Assembly: GCA_910589415.1 (NCBI GenBank)
Contig: OU342631.1
Span: 16,058,001-16,122,000 of the forward strand
Direction: 5' to 3'
Length of the DNA: 64,000 nt
Origin: Malachius bipustulatus
Taxonomy: Eukaryota; Arthropoda; Insecta; Coleoptera; Melyridae
Made by a program: the position numbers and the translations under genes. Below the pieces are notes generated by a model. It did not search any database and was not told where the DNA came from. It saw only the letters and a list, made by a program, of their open reading frames with translations. This document shows positions 22,080 to 32,889 of the stretch, in pieces; position 1 is the stretch's first letter, and each line of letters opens with the position of its first letter.

Positions 22080-24703
22080 TTAATTAATAATGAAGCCTGC
22101 TTGTTTGGTATTTTCAATGTTGATCATCACTTACTCTTTATCTATTGCTTTAGCTGCTATCTTGCTTGCATGGTAATTTCACTGGGAATCGTAAGCACTT
22201 TCAGCGTAATTTCAGCTTTAAAATTAAGCGTTTTCTCCAGCACTAGTTAGGAGGTAATTGAAGCCTATTTCTCAATTAAAACTACGAATTAATAAACAGC
22301 TTTGAGTTGGCGTCCGAGGGTTATTATCGCTAAAATCGACCTGTTTCAGCATTTTCATCTTCAGATCACACTTCTACTCGCACTTCTATAAATTCGGGGG
22401 GGGTGGCAAGTTTTAAAAAAATCACCTGATATGTGATGATACGTAATTCAGTTGAAAAAATTCGTTTGGGAATACGGGTGTACGAATTTCCAAGTGATAT
22501 ATTGATTTTTGATAAATAGCTATCAGCTAACTTCGAAAATATTTCTGGGATGTATATTACGTCGCAGATTTATTGATTATCTGCGTTGGACGTCACTACT
22601 TGAATAAGACCACGTGAGCCACGTCTTTTCAGGACAATTCTAGAGCATTAGAGCATCCGCAGAAACACCTTATGAGTTAAACTCCTTATGAGAGAAACTT
22701 ATTCATCAGAAAGCTAAGATATTATTTTTCAAATCATCTTCTTAACCAATTCTTGTTAGATTGAACATATATTTCTATTTTAAGTGGCAAGTTTACTCGG
22801 AAGAATTCCAAGTTTAAGGAGTAGTTGATTAATCAGATCGCATTTTGGACGCTAAGCGTCTCATAGCTCAGACGTCGATGGTGATTAGAGATTATGGTGA
22901 TTAGTCAATTAAGTTACCTTTAAATTTACAGCCCTGTCATTTACTTGTAATTTTAGACGACACTGATACTGATGATGATAATTTAACCGAAATTAGTGAA
23001 CTCCACTGTAACTTGATATAGAAGTAATTTCATGCCGCGAATCGAGCGAAAACAACTGAATCCCTGAAGGAGTCTCTTTTTTATTGCAAGAAATTTTACA
23101 GATGTGCTTGCCAGCTTTTATTATTTCAAGACGACTAGCTTAAAAGAACTTACATTCAAGTTGAAGGGTTAAGAAAGCAGCTGTCAAGACACACCCTGTA
23201 TAACACATGTCAAATTTCAGGTCTAAACAAGACTTCAGCTCTTGTTAGTGGTCTCGCCAGGCACGCTTTGTTGAAGTCTAGTATAGCGAAGAGGGGAGAA
23301 ACTGAAGTGAACAAGGAAAATAATTAGCCATCTTGGACATATTTAAGAAAATCCTTTCCCGAATTCATGTAGGAGAATAACGGTCTGAAACAAAGGTCGA
23401 GTGACATTGTGGGAAGCCTCGGCGTGGAAAAACAGATATCTCAATCCGCAAGTTTGATTTTATTTAATGGATGCTTTTGAATTCTTCTTCTGAAGAGAAA
23501 AGTGTGTTTCGATGTTACGATTTTATCTCAAAATGGAAAAATAATATTTTCCCTAAAGAGCACATCAAGAGACGTGCTTGTGATTTTTATACTTTCAATA
23601 AATATATCTATAAGAAATGAAGTCACATATACTTATCTGAATTTTTCTGTTTGATTTATTTGGGCAGATATCTTTTTCTTTTATTGTTATTCAGTCAATT
23701 TTATGAGCCTCCTCTTTTATAGCGGCAGATGTAATCATGATATCTTGTAACTCTAGACTTTAGCGATTCCTCTTCCCAATCTCTATCAATACCCCAAGTT
23801 AATTCGATTTTGAAATTAGCGTTTAAAAAATGTTTTCTAAACGACACAACATCAGATGGTCTGATGCTGATGAAGACAAAAAGATCAACGTTTCGCTGTA
23901 ATTTCAGCTCGCCAGTCTGGCATTTTATCTGGGAATCTACTTAGGAGAGATAGTAACTCCTGATTATTCCAGACCATCTGACTTTTATCGTTCAGAACTC
24001 TACTTGCATAACAAAAAATAGTAAGACAAGATCTACCTATCTAAGAAACGTAGATTGAACAAACAAAAAGTTGGTTCTTCCTAAAAGGTAGATGTATGTA
24101 CAGCTCGTGTTCCGATATTTATTTTTCGAGCTTCAAAACATGAAAACTGCTACATGAAAAAATTGTAGGCAGTTGATTCATACAATTTACCCTTGTAACA
24201 CTTCAACAATAAAATGGTAATTTGGTTGGACATAAAATTAAAATTAGGAATAAACAGGGATTAGATAATCTACACTCATAACAGCGAATTCTGCTCTTCT
24301 GAAACTCATCTGTATTCAAAACAGACCGAAACAGTTCAAATTTAGGCTATTTCGTTTCAGTTAAAATTCATTTCAGGTGGTTCTGCTGTTATAAAGGATA
24401 ATGAATAAACATTCTAGATGTACAAGTTTGTTTCCTGAGTGTTCACGCATACATCAAATTATTGCATGAGTGTGAAATATAATTAATTCAACAATCTATA
24501 GCGTATAATTTCTACTCATAATTTTTATCTCTTTTTATACCTAATCTTCACACTGGCAAAAAAAGTTATTTAAATAAGCGAGGATCACTGAAATTTCTCA
24601 GAATAATTTTACCGCTTAAATGTAGCAAAAATAAATTGATACAGATATTTTCATAAATTATAAATTCTCATATACTTATAAACTATTATTTCCTTTGTTG
24701 CAG
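22080..24703. other. Non-coding DNA upstream of the first visible sif exon (probably intron)
   Basis: The sequence ends in a good acceptor (TTTCCTTTGTTGCAG) at 24703. The exon that follows begins inside a codon, so upstream sif exons must exist. None is recognisable between here and position 1, so either a very long intron reaches beyond the window or upstream exons are small. A small inverted pair (CAGATGGTCTG / CAGACCATCTG) lies at about 23852 and 23962. Confidence 0.6.
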
Positions 24704-24983
24704 GTTCCTTAGCGTGAAGAAGTGGCTTCTCCGTAAGAAGCATCAGATCGAACTGGCGAGAAAACGCGGCTGGAAGGGTTACTGGGTGTGTCTCAAGGGC
24801 ACGACGCTCCTGTTTTATCCCTGCGATTCCCGCGAAGGACGCTCCGTCGAAGCGGCCCCTAAACATCTCATCATCGTCGACGGTGCGATCATGCAGCCCA
24901 TCCCGGAGCATCCGAAACGCGACTACATTTTCTGTCTGAGTACAGCTTTCGGGGACGCGTATCTGTTCCAGGCACCCTGCCAG
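24704..24983 (+). CDS. sif exon: N-terminal PH domain, first part
   Basis: The exon encodes 93 residues (one base completes a split codon) reading [20 protein letters not shown] to the end. It covers most of the N-terminal PH domain of Still life/Tiam Rac exchange factors: the basic beta1-beta2 region, [17 protein letters not shown] (the signature of the second and third strands), and later strands through [18 protein letters not shown]. In Tiam1 this PHn-CC-Ex module drives membrane and scaffold binding and is needed for Rac activation. Splice sites are TTGCAG before and CAG|GTCAGT after, with phase 0 at the 3' side. The exon is much more GC-rich than its surroundings. The match to the insect SIF family is strong enough that I regard the gene call as firm. 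Confidence 0.95.
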
Positions 24984-25274
24984 GTCAGTACTCTTGTTTT
25001 AATTTATTTCTCGCCCTGCATTAGTTAAGGCTAAAAAGGAAAGAGTTCTAAGAAAAGAAAAACGATCGCTCTATTTTGCGCTGTAAGAGTGCTTTTTTCT
25101 GAAAGCAGAGGATCATGCATGGTTTGTACAAGCGCTCAAATGTTTGCTGTGGAGATTTCTCCATTCAAACTACTTTTACTCACCGAGTGTTATATCCATG
25201 ATCGTAATAATGCATACTTCTCCTAAATAACTTAGATTTACCTGATTAGGGAATTTCTAGATGCTGAGCATATA

Positions 25275-25887
25275 CAGGGTCCCCCAATGAAAACGAAACA
25301 AGCCTAATAACTTGAAAGCTGAAGATGTACGCGAAAAAAATCCGAAACAAACCGATTTTGTTATGGAGGGGGGCATATTTCTATCACAAACTTATAACTA
25401 CCAAAGTTCATTTCCTTGGCAGCGGTAGGCATCATAGGGAACAAATATCGAGTGATACATCATTGAAAGCTACTTAAATTCTCCTTGCAACGATATCTCA
25501 CTTTTGGTGTTTCGCTTGAATGTTTTGTCAGGCCAGGTTAGCTCGAAAAATTCTCTTTATTGCGAGTTTTTTGCCAGCCCAGATTTGCTCGGAAAATTAT
25601 GTTTTTTGCCAGCCTAGGTTAGGTACTAAATTTATCTTTTTGCCAGCTTAGGTTAGTTCGAGAAATTATATTTTTTCCAGCCCAGTCTAGGTCTGACATT
25701 TATTTCTTTGTCAGCCCAGGTTAGCTCGTATAACTTACACTTTTGCGAGTTTTTTGCGAGCTCAGTAGCCCTGCCAAGGGGATGAACTTGGGTCCTTATA
25801 TTTCTTACAGAAATATGTCCCTGTCGATAACAACATCGACCTGTTTCGTCTTTTTTTGCGCATCTTCAGTTTTCAAGTTATTAGGCC
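25275..25887. mobile_element. Mariner-type MITE relic with internal minisatellite
   Basis: The left end reads CAGGGTCCCCCAATGAAAAC after TA (25273-25274). A subterminal block (AATAACTTGAAAGCTGAAGAT) is repeated inverted at about 25859-25882, where the right end breaks off without the outer 30 bp. The same block is in the MITE at 10441-10621. Between the arms lies a tandem repeat (25522-25765). Confidence 0.6.
25522..25765 (+). repeat. Minisatellite of about 35-bp units inside the MITE
   Basis: About six diverged copies of a unit resembling TTTTGCCAGCCCAGGTTAG followed by CTCGAAAAATTAT. Unit length varies from about 33 to 45 bp. The first and fifth to sixth copies also share a TTTTGCGAG extension. 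Confidence 0.75.
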
Positions 25888-28496
25888 ATATAAATATTTC
25901 TTAGGTTTAGCTATAGCATAATATTAAGACGTGCCTGTGACGTTGTTCGTCATCCATTGCAACTGAAAAGGCATCAAATAACGCATAAAAATCGCTAATA
26001 AATACGACAATAATTGCAGCGATTCAATGATTTTTGGAATAAAAAAATGATTAGGTAATTAGGAGTTTTTATCTAAGTACTTATTTATGAAAAAAAATAT
26101 TTTTGTTTAGCTAATTTTGATTGAAAAAATTACCCCTAATGCTTATTTAGTCTAGAATCAACATTTCATAAGTAGGTAGTGTACTTTTTTCATTCTTTCT
26201 CCTGCAAATTATAAACCCCTTATTGAGAATAACTCAATTAACTTTTTAATTAATCAATATTTATTTTTAATAAGCTCTTCGAGACAAATTATTGAAGCTA
26301 CTTCATCACGTAAAACTTAATTGGTAATAAGATCAGTTTCCTTTGTTGCTTCCTGAAGTTTATTTAGACATCTAAATGAGTTTTATTTCTCTGTCTTCGC
26401 ATAATACCTGCAGAAATAGCCACAAAACCTCTGGCGCAAACCGTCTATTATAAGTTTTTTTACAACAATCCTATCAGGGTGTCACAGTTTCTGTACATTT
26501 ACTCTAATTGATGAGAATATCATGTATCCAATGAGAGGGTATCGATAGAGATCAAGTTTCTTGACATTCTACTATTGGGAGGGTCGATTTTAAAACCGAT
26601 CGAATATATTGTCTATTACCGTCCGGACTAGCCTAAGAATCAAACTCACAAGTAGCAAAGAGGTAACAAAGTAAAAAATAAACAATCCCTTTTCTGAAAG
26701 ATTATGAAAATCGGCTTATGTACCTACTTTATTGCTAAAAGACCAGTGCGAAAATAATAGGTGAGGATTCCTCCTACCGTCGCCCATCCCGTAATTGCTT
26801 ATTGAATATTTTATTTTACAATTTTATTCTTTGAAGGCCCATTTTTTCACTAATTTATAGCATTAATTACAGGACTTACTCATTCATGACATCTTACTTT
26901 TTTGGGACACGAAAAATCTTACACAGGAGATAAGAAAAAATCGATTCAAGAAAAAATTCTTTCTGGTTATTTTGAAAATTGACACTTTATTAAGATTAAG
27001 TTTTCAGGGGTATGTCAATAGGTATCATAAAATGTAATCAACTCTATTATCGAAACTTGTTTTTAAATCCAAACACTCAACGGGACTACAAACCCATCAA
27101 ACAGTACAGAATAATCCTTTAAATTTCTGAAAGTTGAGACCTCTTAATCTTGTTTACCAGAGTCGAACTTGATTAATTATTAATTAATTGCCCTACTTCT
27201 TTCCCCCCGCGAAAGAAACAAAGTTTGACCAAGGCAGCCTTTCCCGGTTGAAAAGAAAAATAAAATGTAAAACTGCGAAACGAATTTACGGCTTCGTCTA
27301 TTAAATTAAAAACTCTATACGCCCAACTGCAAATACTGGGAAGTGGACTTCAAAAGAACTTCCTACCGGGAACGAGTTTCGGCTTAAGTTTAAGTGCGTG
27401 TAACATTTAGTAGGCCCCTCGAGTTGGATAATTTTTCATTAAAAATTCCCTTTCGACTTGTCAAGTAGTTGAACATTATGTAAGAAAGGAATTTATGAAT
27501 TCTTAAGCGTAGACAATCCTGAGCTTGAGAGCCATTTACCAACTTTCTAACAAGAAGTGCTTGTTAATATTTAAATATCGTTACATTACGGTATGTCTGG
27601 ATAGAATTAAGAAAGCAAGCTTTTTCCATTAACTTGATCAGTATTTAATGAAATATCCTTTATTACATTATCTATCTTTCCTTTATTTTTTTACCGTACG
27701 CAAAAATTATTTTCCTTTAAAAATATTCGTTAGTGATTGGTTAGCAGAAATAATTATTAGCTACTTTCTGAAACAAAATTATTTTATCTACTCCCTTATA
27801 TGAATGTTGACAATTACAAAACATACCCGTTATGTAATTTTTATATTACAACACGGTCTTATAAAACATGAAAGTTATAAAACGCTATACTCGATACCTA
27901 TGTCAAATAGTAGTGCAAAGTTAATCTCATGGGAGAAAAGGTATAAAATTCACAAACCTGTGATTATCGAAATGAGTGGCACACGCAATATTATGTGTTT
28001 GTTTCAGAATTTCCATCAAATTCCATTAAATTCAGTTGTGTTTTTGATTTAGTATTTATTTATATTAATTGACATTGACAATGCTATAATTTAGTTGACA
28101 TTTCTTGTTGACTAAAATATTCGATTACAAAACATCGGGAAGGACTATAATACCAATTGTCACTTTTATTGAACGCGATGTAAAATGCCATTTAAACATC
28201 TAATAGTTACTTCTTCTTGTTCAGACATCCACAGTTTTACTCTTTATTACTCGATGCAAGCGGCTCGTGCGTAACTTCTTCCGCTCGTGCGATAAATGTC
28301 ATGCACTTTCAACTCTTGTTATGTAATACATATACTAATTTTAAATAATAATTCTAACTGTCTATAAGTTGTGGACTATTTACATTAAAAAATTAGTATA
28401 TTATTTTGTGAGCGAAAATGAAGCAATATTCACGAAATGATAATAATGTCACGAGCTTTAGCGAGTTAAATACTATGCTTTTTCTACTGTTTTATA

Positions 28497-29573
28497 CAGG
28501 GTGTCCCATAATATGTGGGCAATCTCCCGGATTTGGGTAAATTTCGTAAAAATAAATGAAAAAATAGCCATAAAATTAATTCCTCAGAGACACCCCTACA
28601 AAGATATTAGGTGTTGAAGTTGAGGGTTGAAAATCAATTTTTTGCAATAACTTTTTTATTTCTTGACCGATTTTGATAATTTTTGGTTTTATTTTGTATT
28701 ATTTGGGACTGTTTAGAATAGTGTTTCATAATCTTTGGTAGCACATACATAGACCTCGGGATGGCATAACCCCCTCATTCACTTGAAAGAAAACAATAAA
28801 AATAATAATTTTACAGTTTTTTAAGGTTAATTTTCTTTTTATTTGACATTTTTTACATCAAAAATGTATCCTTATTTATTTCGATAGAGCGAACCGTTAT
28901 CGAGATAAACGTCCTTCTAATAGGTGATGCGTCGCAGGAACTTTCTAAATTTCAAGTAAATTTTAACAAGATGGCTGACAGTAAATTGAGCAGGAAACAA
29001 AACAATAACTTAATTAAATACACGTCAAATAGTGTCAAAGATTTTATTTCATGCAGATTCAATTCTAACTGATTTTAAAATGAGTTACAGAAACGCTGAA
29101 TACGCAGAAAATCAGTTAGAATTGAATCTGCATGAAATGAAATCTTTTGACACTGACGTGTATTTAATTAAGTTATTGTTTTGTTTCCTTCTCAATTTAC
29201 TGTCATAGGTCAGCCATCTTGTTAAAATTTACTTGAAATTTAGAAAGTTCCTGCGACGCATCACCTATTAGAAGGACGTTTATCTCGATAACGGTTCGCT
29301 CTATCGAAATAAATAAAGATACATTTTTTACGTAAAAAATGTCAAATAAAAAGAAAATTAACCTTAAAAACTGTAAAATTATTATTTTTATTGTTTTATT
29401 TCAAGTGAATGAGGGGGTTATGCCATCCCGAGGTCTATGTATGACCTCAACTTCAACAGCTAATATCTTTGTAGGGGTGTCTCTGAGGAATTAATTTTAT
29501 AGCTATTTTTTCATTTATTTTTACGAAATTTACCCAAATCCGGGAGATTGCCCACATATTATGGGACACCCTG
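28497..29573. mobile_element. Near-perfect 1.08-kb palindromic transposon derivative
   Basis: The ends are CAGGGTGTCCCATAATATG and its reverse complement, flanked by TA (28495-28496 and 29574-29575), as for Tc1/mariner-type insertions. The arms (28497-29076 and 29108-29573) are reverse complements over nearly their whole length, except that the right arm lacks about 115 bp present in the left (about 28620-28745). The 31-bp loop (29077-29107) holds ATG followed by SYRNAEYAE codons, which resembles the start of DUF4817 helix-turn-helix proteins of insect transposons. This looks like an inverted duplication of the 5' end of an autonomous element. Confidence 0.75.
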
Positions 29574-31115
29574 TATAATAGAAAACAAATTTTAATCCAA
29601 ATATTTTATAGTATTATGAATTGTTAGTAGCTGTGATTGGACAACAGCCGGGTATTATGAAGTATAATTCAATATCTATGAATAACAACCTCCATAATTC
29701 ATCCAAAAAGCTCTAATAATTGAAATAAGTACCTATTATTCAATAAGAGTAGAAAAAAAGTATTGATGTTTTTCTTCAAGCAGCCTCATACACATTGTTA
29801 TTTCAACCCAGAACAAACACTCTATAAAGCTGTTGTTTCCCAAAAAAAAAAAAAACACCTACACGCTGATACCGGAACCGTTTAAAATAACTCTGATTTT
29901 AAAAGCTCCTAAAACGAACAGGTAGCTGATAAAATGCACAGCTACACGAACGATCTCTAAAAATCTTTATACGGGTTTATGCGGGTAAACTGTAATATTT
30001 ATGTCCGCTTTTATCTGAAGCATTACTCTGAGTTTAAGCTGGCTTCAGATAGTTCAGTTTTATCATTAGAACTAGAACGCTTCAACGATTAAATCTAGAA
30101 ACACGTTTTTCATTGAGAAGCACACTCGATATGTGCGCAGAGTGAACTCTGAAGTGGCGAGGCGAAAATACTCCCTTAATTGTTATTTAACTGCGGAGAT
30201 GTTGGGGATTGAATGTTTGATACAAGGTTTTTATAAAACTTCTATTCTTTTTGTTGTGATTTTTCTTTAATTAATCATATTATCGATGGGTATTTTTTTC
30301 AATTACAATATATTTTTTAAATCAAAATACCCACAAGTGAGTTTTTGAGAAAGGTAGGTATATAAAACTAAGCAACTAGCTCGGACACTGTTATAAGTTG
30401 TTTCAGTTTTCTGTGATTCAAGCAGACATTTTGGATCTTGAAGAAAGGACGAAGAAACGTGCAAAATGTTAATGAGAAGGAGAAGAAATTAATGAAGAAA
30501 AAATTTTGGAGTGACTTTATTTGACTATTATTGTAGTCCAAATTTTTTCTTCGCCTTCTTATTATTACCATGGATGACTACTGGATGAATTCTAGGAGAA
30601 TTATGTAAAAAATATTGCCCTGGTCAAGCAATTAGTTGACATATCAATTTTGGTGAAATGTAAACGGTAACAGATTTCTGTGATCAATGCTGAATATTTT
30701 AGCCTCACAAAACGAGCAAAACGTAAATAATGTTCCAAATATTCAAATTTTATCCATAACGGTGTATAGTTACGTTCAAAAGTACTTAGCTAAGTGAATG
30801 GGAAATTATTTACACGTTAATTGCTTAATTTTTTTTTCAACATTTATTTCACATTATTGTTTTGATAAATGGAAAATTAATAAACGTCTTTCAATTCAAA
30901 AGTCAATTTCCATTATCTTCCATCACATAAAATGTAGGTTGAAGAAAATTTCTATTATAATAGTAAAAGTACTATTTTTAATAAAAAAAAACACTCGTAC
31001 TCTCCGGGCTTAATAGAGCAATGTTGTATGTGTGTGTACAGTAAAAATAATAGTTCTGATTAAATGTAAGCGTAAAGTGACATGCACTCGTTCATTCGTG
31101 GATATTTTCTTCCAG

Positions 31116-31247
31116 GTTGAACTGGAGAACTGGGTAAACAGTATTCATAGTGCTTGTGCAGCTGCATTTGCAAGGCATAGAGGTAAAACCGGGACTTTGC
31201 ATCTACTCCAGGAGGAAATATTCCGTTTGGAAAAGGCCATCGAAACC
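31116..31247 (+). CDS. sif exon: end of N-terminal PH domain and start of coiled coil
   Basis: 44 codons in phase 0 at both ends, from [20 protein letters not shown] to AIET. The first part is the C-terminal alpha helix of the PH domain, with the invariant tryptophan ([11 protein letters not shown]). [20 protein letters not shown] then opens the coiled-coil segment of the Tiam/SIF PHn-CC-Ex module. The acceptor is TTTTCTTCCAG and the donor ACC|GTAAGT. Joined directly to 24983 it restores an uninterrupted PH domain, and joined to 47521 it reads [14 protein letters not shown] as in SIF proteins. Confidence 0.95.
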
Positions 31248-32059
31248 GTAAGTTGAATATTTTATTTACTGCTTTACTACCTTTACTGCTTCGGTACATC
31301 TACTGAATTCGTGGTGTTACTTTGTTTACTCTTAACGCTCCAGTGATGTTATGTTAGATCGGTGCTGTTAGAATAAACTAAATTTTTCTACTAGAGCAAA
31401 ATTTCTTCAATTAATCTCATATTAAGTATGTAATAAGTTTCAACCTGTGTTATTTTATTCGACTTTAATACCTAGCTAGGTTTCTTTTAATATGAAGCTC
31501 AAAGAATTTTCAAGGCATGGTTCAAGGCATCCATGCTCTAGAGGAAAAATCTCCTAGGAGTAACCGAGTAATAATTAAATTAGGTCACAACAAATTGAGT
31601 TAGACATTGTTAAGATAAAGGTAATAGATAAAAATTCAGATAATATACAGGTGAGGCTGGCCGCCGTTCGTCCACGCACCCGCTCTTGTTCACGGCCTCG
31701 CCTGTCTTCAACCTGACGCTTCCTCATCCCCGTCACGCATCCCTAGGCTGCTCTCTTGTCCAATCAGGAACTCGTATGTGATTTCTGGCCTATGATATCT
31801 GTAAATTTTTAAAAATGTGTCTATTCTCCTTTTAATTTCAGATTTTTGCTTTTGGTATGTGCGATGCACGCATCAGGTGATATAACCGCAAAATCGCAAC
31901 TGACCTGAGGTCGGTAAATTTAAACATGATGTCTTTTTAAGAAATTTAACTCGAGAAAACAATTAAAAAAAAAAAAGAAGTTAAAATACGCGTAGATAGA
32001 CCTTACCGCCGCCAATGCGTTAGAGTGTTATCTGATCCACAATGAGTTTTCCATTGTCA

Positions 32060-32585
32060 TTCACGAGTTTTCTTATCGTTTTCTTTCTGTATTTACCAGT
32101 TATTTCTCACTTTTTTGTGATTGTTGAATTCGTCAAAATTCCGCTGCAGCATTTCTATTTCGCGGCATTTTTGTTCTATTTCCTTTTGTTTGGCCTCTAT
32201 TATCTTTCTTTATATTGTACGGTGTATCTCTTTGTATGCGATGGTGTCTCTCTTGTGCTCTCTCCTCTCTTTCATCATCTGCAGTCAGGAATGAATGGAC
32301 CCAGGAGGAAAAAGAGGATTTTCTCCTTGAGTCGGTAAGATTTGTAAAATTTGGGATGGTAAAAATGAAAATTTTTGCCTGCCGGTCTAGGTCACTCCAT
32401 CGACCCCTGTCGGCAGTCTTTCATCCTTCAACCACGTCTTGTGTTATCTTTTTTCACTCTTTCACTGCTGTACTAATAAGTTAACGTATCTTGTCCTGCG
32501 TGCTTCTGGCTTTCTCATCGATTTCCCTATAGTTTTTGTTCAGGTCCCTATACTTACTTTGTCCTGCAGTGTTCCGCCCTTCATT
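32060..32585 (-). pseudogene. Degenerate Myb/SANT-like and coiled-coil reading frame
   Basis: On the minus strand, about 32578-32487 reads GRNTAGQSKYRDLNKNYREI and onward, like the third helix and tail of Myb/SANT-like domains (CRxKYxxLxxxYRxI). Further 3', about 32287-32095, reads MKERREHKRDTIAYKEIHRT, a stop, then RKIIEAKQKEIEQKCREIEM, a strongly charged coiled coil like those at the C-terminus of MSANTD-type proteins. In-frame stops and frame changes separate the parts. It could be a relic of a Harbinger accessory gene or of a retrocopy. I saw no intact start or DNA-binding N-terminus. Confidence 0.35.
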
Positions 32586-32772
32586 TTCTTGAAATCATGT
32601 TTTTATGGGTTTTTTCAGTTATTGATTCCATTCAAAAGTAAGATCTTCTACACTTAATCGAATTTAATGGAACAGTCTTTAAACATGAGTACCAAAAAAT
32701 CTGATTTTAATTTTTTCCATAATTTGCAACATTTTTACGTGTGGCATGTCCTCTGTCTCTCTGCTTTTGCAG

Positions 32773-32889
32773 GAACCTGTCTATGATTTCGATATAGACA
32801 TTAAAGTAGAATTACCTATACCACCAATGCCTACTCAATTCTTATCGAAAAAATATGATCCCTCTCCCTTTATGCCGGCATTTATTTAG
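32773..32889 (+). CDS. Candidate alternative terminal exon (phase-compatible with sif)
   Basis: A strong pyrimidine tract and acceptor (TCTGTCTCTCTGCTTTTGCAG) is followed by 38 codons and TAG: EPVYDFDIDIKVELPIPPMP and onward to PFMPAFI. Spliced after the exon at 31116-31247 (phase 0) it would give a truncated SIF ending after the PH domain and first coiled coil. I know of no such SIF isoform, and the peptide is unfamiliar. It could equally be a chance frame or the last exon of a nested gene whose other exons I cannot see. No clear AATAAA signal follows closely. Confidence 0.2.
   Translation, partial: EPVYDFDIDIKVELPIPPMPTQFLSKKYDPSPFMPAFI

Larger units (their letters stand above)
24984..31115 (+). 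other. sif intron, 6.1 kb, phase 0
   Basis: GT…AG intron that splits the PH domain before its C-terminal helix. It contains the mariner-type element at 25275-25887 and the long palindrome at 28497-29573. The rest is AT-rich; the frame at 27804-28052 and others have no recognised domain. A polyA tract of thirteen sits at about 29849-29861. Confidence 0.85.

Noticed and set aside
23850..23975. Small inverted-repeat element with CAGATGGTCTG arms
   Set aside because: Arms are only 11 bp and no target duplication was seen; chance is plausible.
24651..24911. Minus-strand frame over the PH exon
   Set aside because: It is the antisense shadow of a clear, conserved plus-strand exon.
32282..32334. 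Small exon between CTGCAG and GTAAGA reading like EWTQEEKEDFLLES
   Set aside because: Attractive splice-like ends, but its length does not keep the sif frame and the following codon gives a stop. It overlaps the antisense Myb-like relic.
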